Shown: positions 50,703 through 59,091 of the stretch, piece by piece
How positions within the stretch are numbered: the stretch's first letter is position 1
Layout of the letters: each line of letters starts with the position of its first letter
Source: Candidatus Gastranaerophilales bacterium
Lineage (GTDB): Bacteria > Cyanobacteriota > Vampirovibrionia > Gastranaerophilales > Gastranaerophilaceae
Reading direction: 5' to 3'
Length of the DNA stretch: 64,000 nt
NCBI GenBank assembly: GCA_944323255.1
Contig: CALURU010000007.1
Coordinates: 1 to 64,000 of the forward strand
The notes under the pieces: generated by a model
Seen by the model: only the letters and a program-made list of their open reading frames with translations
The model's database searches: none
What the model was told of the DNA's origin: nothing
Program-made: the position numbers and the translations under genes

Positions 50703-51590
50703 ATGAAAGAAACAGCTATCAAAATGAAAAGAACAACAAACCCTTCAAGAAGCGGATTTGTATCATTCAATGGAGAGGATATGACCTCTTACATTAAAAA
50801 AATTAATTCTTTTAGATCACTTAACAGTGAAGAAGAAAAGGAAATTGCAAGACGTGCAAAATCTGGTGACAAAGAAGCAAAGAAGCTTCTTGTACAATCT
50901 AATCTTAAATTAGTCTTGACCATTGCAAGAAAAGCTATACACGTTTCAAAGTTACCTATGATTGACTTGATTCAGGAAGGTAATTTAGGCTTAATGGTAG
51001 CAGCAGAAAAATTTAATCCTGAATTAGGCTACAGATTTTCAACTTATGCAAGTTGGTGGATTAAACAGGCTATGTTTAAGGCTATTTCTGAACAATCATA
51101 TTGTATGAAGATTCCGGTATATATACAAGAAACTCTTTCAAAATTTTCAAAAATTAAAACAGAGATGGAAAGGACATATAACTGCCAGGTTACAAACAGA
51201 GATGTTGCTGAAAAAATGAATCTTGAACCGGAAAAGATTGACACATTTTTATCCGCATACACAACTACTGTATCTATAGAAGGCAGCTTTGACGGCAAAA
51301 ACGGAAGCGAATTAAATGTTGCTGATATTTTAGAAGATGAAAAATGCAATGTTGAAGAATCAATCGAATATGAAGAATTAAAAAAAGAAATTACCAGTGT
51401 TGTATCAACGCTTAAAGAACGTGAACAAACTGTAATAAAAATGCGTTTCGGGCTTGAAAATTTTGCAAGAACAACACTTGAAGATATCGGAAAACTCTTC
51501 GGCGTCACAAAAGAATGTATACGTCAGACAGAAATGAGAGCCATAAATAAATTAAGAGGCAATTACTTATTAAGCTGTTATGCTGACTAA
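50703..51590 (+). CDS. RpoD-like alternative sigma factor (group 2 type)
   Basis: 295 residues, no region 1.1. Region 1.2/2 has LLVQSNLKLVLTIARKA, DLIQEGNLGLMVAAEKF (core binding) and RFSTYASWWIKQAM (2.3-2.4), followed by ISEQSYCMKIPVYI. Region 4.2 has TLEDIGKLFGVTKECIRQTE, where primary sigma factors usually have RERIRQIE, so -35 recognition may differ. It looks like one of the accessory RpoD-like factors common in cyanobacteria. AAGGAG precedes the ATG; monocistronic with its own terminator. Confidence 0.88.
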   Translation: MKETAIKMKRTTNPSRSGFVSFNGEDMTSYIKKINSFRSLNSEEEKEIARRAKSGDKEAKKLLVQSNLKLVLTIARKAIHVSKLPMIDLIQEGNLGLMVAAEKFNPELGYRFSTYASWWIKQAMFKAISEQSYCMKIPVYIQETLSKFSKIKTEMERTYNCQVTNRDVAEKMNLEPEKIDTFLSAYTTTVSIEGSFDGKNGSELNVADILEDEKCNVEESIEYEELKKEITSVVSTLKEREQTVIKMRFGLENFARTTLEDIGKLFGVTKECIRQTEMRAINKLRGNYLLSCYAD

Positions 51591-51594
51591 AAAG

Positions 51595-51636
51595 AAAAAA
51601 TGATTTGTAATAGACTATTTACAAATCATTTTTTTA
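51595..51636 (+). terminator. sigma factor gene terminator
   Basis: AAAAAATGATTTGT with ACAAATCATTTTTTT, 12-nt loop, then ATAAG. Confidence 0.85.
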
Positions 51637-51731
51637 TAAGTAAAATAAAATTACTCACTATCCTCAAGGGGTTAAGGAGTAAATGGAAGTCAAGTAGCTG
51701 TTTACTTTTTACCGCCGTATGTGAAGTCCGG

Positions 51732-51767
51732 CAATAAAGGGGTCATTGACTTTATCACCGGATACAA
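51732..51767 (+). promoter_or_regulatory. rpsT leader hairpin
   Basis: TCCGG-CA-ATAAAG pairs with CTTTAT-CA-CCGGA, giving two stems around a symmetric CA/CA internal loop with a 10-nt loop. It ends 17 nt before the rpsT ATG. Position and regularity suggest autoregulation by S20. Confidence 0.5.
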
Positions 51768-51784
51768 GTGAAAGGAAATATAAA

Positions 51785-52051
51785 ATGGCAAATATTAAGT
51801 CAGCAAAAAAAAGAGTTCTTATTGCAGAAGCAAACAGACAAAGAAATGTAGCATTCAAAACTTCAATTAAAAGTGCTATCAAAAAAGCTTTATCATTAGC
51901 AGCAAGTGAAGATAAGGAAGCATTGAATGCAGCTATTTCTAAGGCATATCAATTATGCGACAAAGCTGTTTCAAAAGGTATTTTGCACAAAAATACAGCT
52001 GCCAGAAAGAAATCAAGACTTGTTCTTGCTATCAAAAAATTAGCAAAATAA
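51785..52051 (+). CDS. rpsT: 30S ribosomal protein S20
   Basis: 16S-binding three-helix protein. 88 residues from the ATG at 51785 (MANIKSAKKRVLIAEANRQR), with GAAAGGAA upstream; an upstream in-frame start at 51746 lacks one and would add 13 unrelated residues. Lys/Ala-rich with the C-terminal KGILHKNTAARKKSRL. Confidence 0.97.
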   Translation: MANIKSAKKRVLIAEANRQRNVAFKTSIKSAIKKALSLAASEDKEALNAAISKAYQLCDKAVSKGILHKNTAARKKSRLVLAIKKLAK

Positions 52052-52069
52052 GCTGATAAAATTAGTCAT

Positions 52070-52107
52070 AAAAGTGCCTTTTCTAAAAAGAAAAGGCACT
52101 TTTTTTA
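52070..52107. terminator. bidirectional terminator between rpsT and the GT gene
   Basis: AAAAGTGCCTTTTCT with AGAAAAGGCACTTTTTTT. It serves convergent genes; the - strand gene's stop codon lies at the edge of the T tract. Confidence 0.85.
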
Positions 52108-53490
52108 TTTTTCAAATTTTATTACGGTAGAATATGCGTTATACTTTTCCAGAATATTAATATTTTTAGAGAGTTTTTCTTCCGGATCTTTTTTCAGAAT
52201 TAAATAATAAACTCCCTTTGGCAGAGTGTCGAGTTCTTTATTACAATTTTCTCTATAAACATCACTACAATCATTTTTTAAGAAAATTATATGATTTTTA
52301 TTGTTTATATAATAAAGATACTTTACAAATGTATTATCGAGAATTATTACTTCATTCGGCTTAATTTGTTTTTGAACAAAAATTATGGCTTCCCTTGCGG
52401 AAGTTAAAAACCTTACGGGACGGATTGTATAAAATATAGAACTTAGAAAAGACAAGAGACAGATAAGAGTAAGAATTGTTTTTTGGTATTTCAGAGAATA
52501 ACCTGCAAGGGCGATTACAAATAACGGAAATAAAAACAGAATTAATCTTGCTTCTATAGGATAAAGTTTCAAGGCAGAAGCAGAAAAAGTCAAAAATATT
52601 GGAAGATAAATATACAATTTCCTCAAAATATCGTCTTTCTTTGGCGGGAAAATGGCAGATATTGCAGTCAATAACACAAAGAAACCTACAGCTTCTGCGA
52701 TAAATTTATTAAAACAGAACAATTCGCCGAATCGTATTACAATCCTGGCCGGATGATTTAGGGAAACAAAGCCGTAACCATTCTGCCACCAGTTGTACAT
52801 ACCGGCATAATTATAGTTTGAAACATATTTTAGGGAGAAAAAATAGAACCAAATAATACTTGCAAAAAACGGCAGATACGACTTTATTATAAGTTTTGGA
52901 TTTTTATACAAAACAAGAAAAAAATAACTTCCGATTATAAAAAGCGACGATAGAGAAAACCAGGGTGCAGCAGCAATAATTGCGGCATAATACCACCTAA
53001 ATTTCCCTTCAAATAAAATCTTATAAAAAATAAGCATTAATATAATTGAGACTAAGAGCTCTAAAGAATACTGCTTAAACTGTGCACAATACAGAATTGT
53101 TGTAGTATTAAAAACAAAAATAAAAAGCCCTGTTAAAATTGAAAATTTATCTTTCACAAACCTTTTTAAAAGAGCATAAAAAAGAGGAATAGCTGCTATT
53201 CCTGATACCAGAGGTATCAAACGGAGAATTAAATCTCTTATATAAACAGAATCTGAATGTATAAGCCGGTATAAAAATTTGGTCATTACCAGAAATAGCG
53301 GAGGTGCAACCTGCAAATAATCCAGTCCTTTAAATAAATCTAAGTACGGTTTGCACATAATATTTATTGCAAGAGCAGCTTCATCATGCCAGAAAGAAAT
53401 ATTCCTGAAATAGGCATAGAATCTTACCAGAACTCCAAGAATACAAATAAAGATAATGCTATATTGAAAACCGCTTTTTTCAAGCTTCAC
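52105..53490 (-). CDS. multispanning GT39-like glycosyltransferase
   Basis: 461 residues from a GTG at 53490, chosen because GGAGGAG lies about 9 nt upstream (at the end of rarA); the longer in-frame ATG at 53529 lies inside rarA. About ten membrane segments; first loop FWHDEAALAINIM carries the DE of GT-C enzymes; tail contains LPKGVYYLILKKDPEE. A paralog of the protein at 28.7 kb, probably a sugar transferase using a polyprenyl-linked donor. Confidence 0.82.
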   Translation of the reverse strand: MKLEKSGFQYSIIFICILGVLVRFYAYFRNISFWHDEAALAINIMCKPYLDLFKGLDYLQVAPPLFLVMTKFLYRLIHSDSVYIRDLILRLIPLVSGIAAIPLFYALLKRFVKDKFSILTGLFIFVFNTTTILYCAQFKQYSLELLVSIILMLIFYKILFEGKFRWYYAAIIAAAPWFSLSSLFIIGSYFFLVLYKNPKLIIKSYLPFFASIIWFYFFSLKYVSNYNYAGMYNWWQNGYGFVSLNHPARIVIRFGELFCFNKFIAEAVGFFVLLTAISAIFPPKKDDILRKLYIYLPIFLTFSASALKLYPIEARLILFLFPLFVIALAGYSLKYQKTILTLICLLSFLSSIFYTIRPVRFLTSAREAIIFVQKQIKPNEVIILDNTFVKYLYYINNKNHIIFLKNDCSDVYRENCNKELDTLPKGVYYLILKKDPEEKLSKNINILEKYNAYSTVIKFEK

Positions 53491-53494
53491 CCTG

Positions 53495-54727
53495 CTACTC
53501 CTCCAGATATTTTTTCCCGACAAGCTCATCCGGCATAAATTGTTGTTCTATATCCGGAGCATCCGGCGTATAAATATACCCGACACCGAATCCGTATTTT
53601 TTTGCATCTTTATAATGAGCATCTCTCAAGTGCATAGGAGGCGGAAAGTCATTTCCCGCTTCTATATCAGCCAGAGCTTTATCTATTGCAAGACAAACTT
53701 TGTTAGATTTAGGAGCTTTTGCTACATACACAACGGCATTTGCAAGAGGAAGCCTGCCTTCCGGAAGTCCAATTATCTCAACCGCACGATAGGCATTGAT
53801 TGCAATATCCATTGCAAGAGGATCTGCATTTCCGACATCTTCAGCAGCACACACAATAAGCCTTCTTGCAATAAATCTTGGATCTTCTCCTGCTTCAAGC
53901 ATTTTGGCAAGATAATAAATTGCAGCATTCGGATCAGACCCTCGCAAACTTTTTTGGAAAGCCGATGCGCAGTCATAATGTTCCTGTGTTGAATATCTGG
54001 TATTTCTTTTTTGAGTAATACTTTCAAGAATTTCTACAGACAACAACCTTGTATCTCCTGAAAAATTACTCGCAAAATAAGAATTTTCAACAAGATTAAG
54101 CGCACATCTTGCATCACCTCTTGCATTATTTACAATAAATTTTGTAACCTCATCATCATACTGAATAGGCTGATAATTTTTCTCCAGATATTCAAACCCC
54201 CGATTAACGATTTTTGCCATACTGACATCATTAATCGGATTAAGTCTTATTACCTGAACCCTTGAAAGAAGTGCCGGTACTACCTGAAACGAAGGGTTCT
54301 CAGTTGTTGACCCTATCAGAAATATCGTTCCATTTTCAATATGCGGCAAAAGCGCATCCTGCTGGGTTTTAGAATACCTGTGAATTTCATCTATAAACAA
54401 AATAGTCTTTTGCCCTGCACGCAATGCTTGTCTTGCCTGCTCTACAGTTTCTTTAATCTCTTTTATGCCGGAAGTAACAGCGGAAAGTTCAATAAACTGC
54501 GCACTAACTTTTGTTGCTATAAGTCTTGCAAGCGTAGTCTTGCCGCACCCCGGAGTCCCCCATAATATCAATGAAAAAAGACGCTGGGTTTTTAAAAGAT
54601 TTAAAAGCGGTGAATTTGGCGCTACAACATTTGACTGACCGAGAAATTCATCCAGAGTTTTAGGTCTCATCAGCTCTGCAAGTGGTGTTTGACGATTCAC
54701 TTCCTCTAACTGTGTAAACAAATCCAT
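53495..54727 (-). CDS. rarA: replication-associated recombination protein A
   Basis: AAA+ clamp-loader-like ATPase (MgsA/WRNIP1 family) acting at stalled forks. 410 residues. Walker A GTPGCGKT (57-64), Walker B LFIDEIHRYSKTQQD, sensor GSTTENPSF, and a C-terminal tetramerisation domain with PPMHLRDA are visible. No Shine-Dalgarno: TAACAT lies 6 nt before the ATG, a weak leaderless pattern. Followed directly by the GT gene. Confidence 0.94.
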   Translation of the reverse strand: MDLFTQLEEVNRQTPLAELMRPKTLDEFLGQSNVVAPNSPLLNLLKTQRLFSLILWGTPGCGKTTLARLIATKVSAQFIELSAVTSGIKEIKETVEQARQALRAGQKTILFIDEIHRYSKTQQDALLPHIENGTIFLIGSTTENPSFQVVPALLSRVQVIRLNPINDVSMAKIVNRGFEYLEKNYQPIQYDDEVTKFIVNNARGDARCALNLVENSYFASNFSGDTRLLSVEILESITQKRNTRYSTQEHYDCASAFQKSLRGSDPNAAIYYLAKMLEAGEDPRFIARRLIVCAAEDVGNADPLAMDIAINAYRAVEIIGLPEGRLPLANAVVYVAKAPKSNKVCLAIDKALADIEAGNDFPPPMHLRDAHYKDAKKYGFGVGYIYTPDAPDIEQQFMPDELVGKKYLEE

Positions 54728-54750
54728 AAAACTATGTTAACACAAAGAGT

Positions 54751-54761
54751 TATGTTATAAT
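54751..54761 (+). promoter_or_regulatory. extended -10 of rubrerythrin
   Basis: TATGTTATAAT: an extended -10 (TG-T-TATAAT) about 30 nt before the start codon. No good -35 at the right distance. It lies between the divergent rarA and rubrerythrin genes. Confidence 0.5.
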
Positions 54762-54791
54762 ACTACTTTAAGAATAGAGAAAGGAGTTTAT

Positions 54792-55331
54792 ATGGAATTA
54801 AGAGGCTCAAAGACAGAAGCGAATTTAAAAACGGCATTTGCCGGCGAATCAGAAGCAAGAAATAAGTATACTTATTATGCTTCTCAAGCAAAAAAAGACG
54901 GTTTTGTACAAATTGCAAGACTTTTTGAAGAAACTGCAAACAATGAAAAAGAACATGCAAAAATCTGGTTCAAGTTATTACACGGAGGCTCAATTTCTTC
55001 AACTATAGAAAATCTGGAAGATGCTGCTGCCGGGGAAAATTACGAATGGACAGATATGTATGCAACTTTTGCGAAAGAAGCAAGAGAAGAAGGGTTTAAT
55101 GAAATTGCACTGTTGTTTGAAAATGTTGCAAAAATTGAAAAAGATCATGAAGAAAGATACAGAAAATTACTTGAAAATATAAAGAAAGAAGAAGTTTTCA
55201 AGAAATCAGAACCGGTTGTTTGGGAATGCGCTAACTGCGGCTTTTCATACACCGGTGATAAAGCAATAGATACATGTCCTGTATGCAAACATCCGCAAAG
55301 TTATTTTATGATTAAAGCCAAAAATTATTAG
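54792..55331 (+). CDS. rubrerythrin
   Basis: Peroxide-reducing non-heme diiron protein of anaerobes. 179 residues. N-terminal four-helix diiron domain with [30 protein letters not shown] and IEKDHEERY supplying Glu/His ligands, and a C-terminal rubredoxin-like domain [23 protein letters not shown] with four Cys. AAAGGAG lies before the ATG. It indicates an oxygen-sensitive lifestyle. Confidence 0.95.
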   Translation: MELRGSKTEANLKTAFAGESEARNKYTYYASQAKKDGFVQIARLFEETANNEKEHAKIWFKLLHGGSISSTIENLEDAAAGENYEWTDMYATFAKEAREEGFNEIALLFENVAKIEKDHEERYRKLLENIKKEEVFKKSEPVVWECANCGFSYTGDKAIDTCPVCKHPQSYFMIKAKNY

Positions 55332-55352
55332 TAATATTAACAGAGCTTCAAG

Positions 55353-55396
55353 CCCAAAGGCGGAATTGTTGCACATTTCCGCCTTTGGGTTATTCT
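55353..55396. terminator. rubrerythrin terminator
   Basis: CCCAAAGGCGGAA with TTCCGCCTTTGGG then TTATTCT. It may also serve purB from the other strand. Confidence 0.75.
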
Positions 55397-55401
55397 AATA
55401 A

Positions 55402-56682
55402 CTACAAAAACCTTGCAAACACTTCATCAATATTTTTCAAATAATCTTTTGTATCAAAGCATTCCTCAAGTTCTTTATCAGTGAAGATATTTTCGCTTTT
55501 TAGCCCTTTTCTAAAATTCCCGCCGTTTAAAGCTTCCAGTGCATGCTTTTGAACAATTCTGTATGCCTCTTCTCTTGAATACCCCTTTTCTTCAACAAGC
55601 TTCAACAAAACTTTCTGTGAAAATACAACTCCGCCGTATAATTTTGTATTCTTTAGCATATTCTCTTCGTGAATTACCAGATTTTCCATAACTTCTTTAA
55701 ATCGATGGAGCATAAAATCTATCAGAGTTAAAGAATCCGGGAAAATAATTCTTTCAGCAGAACTGTGAGAGATATCTCTTTCATGCCAGAGATTAATATT
55801 TTCAAATGCTGCTAACATATTTGAGCGTACAACTCTCGCAAGCCCGCAGAGATTTTCGCACAAAACAGGATTCTTCTTATGCGGCATAGCTGAAGATCCT
55901 TTTTGGTTTGCTCCGAAACCTTCTTCAACTTCTCTTACTTCCGTTTTCTGCAAATGTCTGATTTCAGTTGCAAATTGTTCTATTAAAGCAGCTATAATTG
56001 CAAGTGACGACATGAATTTTGCATGCCTGTCTCTAGATATAATTTGTGTTGAAATTTTTGCCGGTTTTAAGCCAAGTTCTTCACATGTTATTTTCTCTAT
56101 TTCGGTCGGAACATTGCTATAAGTCCCTACAGGACCTGAAATTTGTCCTACAAAAATTTCATCAAGAGCTGATTTAAAGCTTTCTTTTGCTCTTTCTAAA
56201 CCATCAAACCAGTTCAGGAGTTTAAATCCGAAGGTCATAACTTCTGCGTGCACTCCGTGAGAACGTCCAATACAAACAGTATTTTTGTATTTAAAAGCCT
56301 TTTCTTTTACAACTTGAATTAAACTATCCAATTCTTTCATTATAATCTTTGAACTGTCAACAATCTGCAGAGCAAAAGCTGTATCAATAACATCTGAGCT
56401 TGTCAAACCCATATGAATATATTTTGCATTTTCTTTCCCCACAGATTCATTAACAGAGGTCAGAAAGGCAATCACATCATGCTTCACTTCTCTTTCAATT
56501 TCATCTATACGCTCTACGGAAAAAGAAGCTTTTTCTTTGATTTGATTAAGCGATTCTTGCGGTATAACTCCCAGTTTTGCATACGCCTCACATACAGCCA
56601 GTTCAACTTTTAAATAGTAGTTGAATTTCGTCTCTAAATCCCAGATTTTTTTAATTTCTTCTCTTGAATATCTATCAATCAT
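55402..56682 (-). CDS. purB: adenylosuccinate lyase
   Basis: Acts twice in purine synthesis, splitting SAICAR and adenylosuccinate. 426 residues. The fumarase/aspartase signature GSSAMPHKKNPVLCENL is intact, with GRSHGVHAEVMTFG and TSSDVIDTAFALQ upstream carrying the catalytic His and Ser/Asp sites. No Shine-Dalgarno: TATAAT (56689-56694) lies exactly 6 nt before the ATG, so the mRNA may be leaderless. Confidence 0.96.
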   Translation of the reverse strand: MIDRYSREEIKKIWDLETKFNYYLKVELAVCEAYAKLGVIPQESLNQIKEKASFSVERIDEIEREVKHDVIAFLTSVNESVGKENAKYIHMGLTSSDVIDTAFALQIVDSSKIIMKELDSLIQVVKEKAFKYKNTVCIGRSHGVHAEVMTFGFKLLNWFDGLERAKESFKSALDEIFVGQISGPVGTYSNVPTEIEKITCEELGLKPAKISTQIISRDRHAKFMSSLAIIAALIEQFATEIRHLQKTEVREVEEGFGANQKGSSAMPHKKNPVLCENLCGLARVVRSNMLAAFENINLWHERDISHSSAERIIFPDSLTLIDFMLHRFKEVMENLVIHEENMLKNTKLYGGVVFSQKVLLKLVEEKGYSREEAYRIVQKHALEALNGGNFRKGLKSENIFTDKELEECFDTKDYLKNIDEVFARFL

Positions 56683-56703
56683 AAATTGATTATATCAAAA
56701 AAC

Positions 56704-56724
56704 GGGGAAGTTTAAAACTTCCCC
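56704..56724 (-). terminator. terminator of the 116-aa secreted gene, merged with the purB promoter
   Basis: GGGGAAGTTT and AAACTTCCCC form the stem. On the - strand the T tract GTTTTTT runs directly into GATATAAT, the purB -10. Confidence 0.75.
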
Positions 56725-56732
56725 ATATATTA

Positions 56733-57083
56733 TCAGTCATTATTAAAAAGAGATTTCCAGAAACTTGCTTCCTGCTGAAGAGCATTTTTTGTGTTTTCTC
56801 TTCTTTTCTGTGCTTCTTTCAAAGCCTTTTCTCTTTCTTTTTGCTTCTTTTCATAAGCTTTTTGACGTTCTTTTTGTCGTTTTTCATAAGCCTTCTGGCG
56901 TTCTTTCCGCTGCTTTTCGTAAGCTTTTTGCTGTGCCTCTGCCTGTGAGTTGAGTTCCTTTTCCTTTGTTGTAATAGGTGAAATCAGGTTGTCTACCCAA
57001 TTCTGAACTCTGGATTCTGCAGCATTCGCCGCTATAGGTGAAATTAACATAACAGCGAGCAATGTCGTAAGAATCTTTTTCAT
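56733..57083 (-). CDS. secreted Lys/Glu-rich helical protein A
   Basis: 116 residues. Signal peptide MKKILTTLLAVMLISPIAANA, then AESRVQNWVDNLISPIT, then a charged helix built of 10-11 residue repeats (KERQKAYEKRQKERQKAYEK) and a C-terminal QEASFWKSLFNND. Paralog of the gene just upstream: same signal cleavage context, same LISPIT/LSPIT motif, same E..W.SL end. Probably a periplasmic or surface helical rod; function unknown. AAGGAG before the ATG. Confidence 0.78.
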   Translation of the reverse strand: MKKILTTLLAVMLISPIAANAAESRVQNWVDNLISPITTKEKELNSQAEAQQKAYEKQRKERQKAYEKRQKERQKAYEKKQKEREKALKEAQKRRENTKNALQQEASFWKSLFNND

Positions 57084-57095
57084 ATAAATTACTCC

Positions 57096-57410
57096 TTATT
57101 TCTTAATCAAAGAATTCCAATAATCCTTTTCTGCCTGAATTGCATCTTTTGTTGCCTGACGTCTTTCTTGAGCTTCCTGTCTTTGCTTTTCTCTTGCAGC
57201 TTGTCTTTCTTCCTGCTGTTTTTTCAGCTCTGCCTGCTTAGCTTCGTTAGCTTTTTGCTGAGCCTCCATCTTAGAATTAAATTCTTTTTCCTTTTCAGTT
57301 ATTGGAGATAACTTCTTGTTTACATAATTTTCTAATCTTGATTCTGCAGCATTTGCAGCAATTGAGCCTGTAAGTGCAATAATAGCTAAAACTGTAAATA
57401 ATTTTTTCAT
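57096..57410 (-). CDS. secreted Lys/Glu-rich helical protein B
   Basis: 104 residues. The start at 57410 is fixed by AAAGGAG 7 nt upstream and a clean signal peptide (MKKLFTVLAIIALTGSIAANA). Mature part AESRLENYVNKKLSPIT followed by a Gln/Arg/Glu-rich helix and EKDYWNSLIKK. Twelve nt separate it from its paralog downstream, so both are likely on one mRNA. Confidence 0.78.
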   Translation of the reverse strand: MKKLFTVLAIIALTGSIAANAAESRLENYVNKKLSPITEKEKEFNSKMEAQQKANEAKQAELKKQQEERQAAREKQRQEAQERRQATKDAIQAEKDYWNSLIKK

Positions 57411-57492
57411 AATATAACTCCTTTCTCTCATACCGTAACATTTAATCACATAATAATAAACGAAACAAGAACATAGTTTGTTCAAAATCTGA

Positions 57493-57521
57493 TTTACGTA
57501 TTAATAATTTTTAAGTATAAT
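57493..57521 (+). promoter_or_regulatory. leaderless-type promoter of the TagA-like gene
   Basis: TTTACG (57493-57498), 17 nt, TATAAT (57516-57521), then 6 nt and ATG 57528. No ribosome binding site. Confidence 0.65.
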
Positions 57522-57527
57522 GAGATT

Positions 57528-58247
57528 ATGAGCGTAGAATTATTAGGGTTTAGCATAGATAATTACTCTTTTGAAGAAGCTGTTACAAAAGCCAAAAGTT
57601 TGATAGACGGAGACAGAGTCGCACAGGTCATTACTATCAATCCGGAAATGTTTCAAGCCGCCGAAAAAGACTCTTATTTTGCAAGTATTATACGTGATGC
57701 CGAAATGGTTATACCGGATGGGGTCGGTGTAAAGTTGGGGCTTAAACTCACAGGACAAAATGCAGCGAGAATTCCAGGAATAGATTTTGCTAAAAGACTC
57801 TTAAAAGAAGCTGCACTTAGTAACATTCCGGTTGCAATAGTCGGCTCTAAGGAAGAAGTTATTACAAAAGCAATTGAAAATTTGCACAAAGAAATAAGCG
57901 GTTTAAACATAGTGTACTACCACAACGGGTATTTCAAAGATGACAATGAAATTTATGAAGGGTTAAAAAAATCTTCTCCAAAACTTATACTGATTGCAAT
58001 GGGCTCACCAAAACAGGAAAAATTTATCTACGAAGCGAAAAAAATCCTGAATCCTGCATTAATGGTAGGAATCGGCGGAAGCCTTGACGTTTGGTCAGGA
58101 ACAGTTAAAAGAGCACCTAAAATCTTTCAAAGTCTTGGTTTGGAATGGTTCTACAGAACAATTACACAGCCTTCCAGATTCAAGAGAATTTTTCCGGCGC
58201 TGCCGCTATTTTTGGTAAAAGTTTTAAGTTATAAAGATAAAATATAA
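57528..58247 (+). CDS. WecB/TagA/CpsF family glycosyltransferase
   Basis: 239 residues of GT26: VITINPEMFQAAEKD, DAEMVIPDGVGV, GIDFAKRLLKEAA and the C-terminal SLGLEWFYRTITQPSRFKRI are all family hallmarks. It transfers N-acetylmannosamine-type sugars to a lipid-linked acceptor in envelope polymer synthesis. Its start pattern suggests a leaderless mRNA. The tkt gene follows after 9 nt. Confidence 0.93.
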   Translation: MSVELLGFSIDNYSFEEAVTKAKSLIDGDRVAQVITINPEMFQAAEKDSYFASIIRDAEMVIPDGVGVKLGLKLTGQNAARIPGIDFAKRLLKEAALSNIPVAIVGSKEEVITKAIENLHKEISGLNIVYYHNGYFKDDNEIYEGLKKSSPKLILIAMGSPKQEKFIYEAKKILNPALMVGIGGSLDVWSGTVKRAPKIFQSLGLEWFYRTITQPSRFKRIFPALPLFLVKVLSYKDKI

Positions 58248-58256
58248 GGGGCTAAA

Positions 58257-59087
58257 ATGTTAACTGATACAGAAAGAGAAGAACTTAAAAAATCTGCAAG
58301 AGAAGTCAGAAAAAATATTGTAAAAATGGTTCACAATTCAAAATCCGGACATCCGGGTGGCTCACTTTCCGGAGCTGATATTCTGACTGTATTATACAAA
58401 AAATCTCTGAATATCCCGTCTGAATGGGATAAATCGCCCGAATTTGAGACAAGAGACCGATTTATTCTCTCTAAAGGGCACGCTTCACCTCTTCTGTATT
58501 CAATTTTAGCAATGAAGGGAATTATTCCGGAAGAAGAATTAATGACTTTCAGGAAAATAAACTCCAGACTTCAAGGTCATCCGGCGAAAAAATACCTGCC
58601 CGGAATTGAAACTTCTACGGGTTCTCTAGGACAAGGATTATCAATCGGCTGCGGCATGGCTCTCGGGTTGAAATTAAAAAACAACCCGGCACATGTAGTT
58701 GTATATACAGGTGACGGAGAGTTACAGGAAGGCTCTTGCTGGGAAGCTATAATGCAGGCTGCACATCGAAAACTTGACAACCTAATTGCCATTATTGACA
58801 GAAACGGTCTGCAAATTGATGGTCAAACGGAAAATGTCATGGCACTTGATAACCTAAACGACAAACTAAGAGCTTTTAATTGGGATGTAATAGAAATCAA
58901 CGGTCATAATTATGACGAAATATACATGGCAGTAGAAAAAGCAAAGAAATGCACCAAGCCTTGCGCAATTATTGCTCATACAATAAAAGGCAAAGGTGTT
59001 TCATTTATGGAAAATCAAGCCGGATGGCACGGAAAAGCTCCTGATGACGAACAACTGGCTCAAGCATTAAAAGAACTTGGAGAATAA
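58257..59087 (+). CDS. transketolase, N-terminal (TPP-binding) subunit
   Basis: 276 residues covering only the thiamine-diphosphate half of transketolase: SKSGHPGGSLSGADIL, KGHASPLLYSILA, and the TPP motif GDGELQEGSCWEA..IIDRNGLQIDG. Split transketolases normally have the C-terminal subunit immediately downstream; here a small Cys protein follows instead, so the partner must be encoded elsewhere. AAGGGG lies before the ATG. Confidence 0.92.
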   Translation: MLTDTEREELKKSAREVRKNIVKMVHNSKSGHPGGSLSGADILTVLYKKSLNIPSEWDKSPEFETRDRFILSKGHASPLLYSILAMKGIIPEEELMTFRKINSRLQGHPAKKYLPGIETSTGSLGQGLSIGCGMALGLKLKNNPAHVVVYTGDGELQEGSCWEAIMQAAHRKLDNLIAIIDRNGLQIDGQTENVMALDNLNDKLRAFNWDVIEINGHNYDEIYMAVEKAKKCTKPCAIIAHTIKGKGVSFMENQAGWHGKAPDDEQLAQALKELGE

Positions 59088-59091
59088 TTTT

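Noticed and set aside
50435..50770. 111-aa - strand reading frame with a hydrophobic N-terminus
   Set aside because: It overlaps the 5' end of the sigma factor gene and its control region, has no good ribosome binding site, and its codons mirror the opposite strand.
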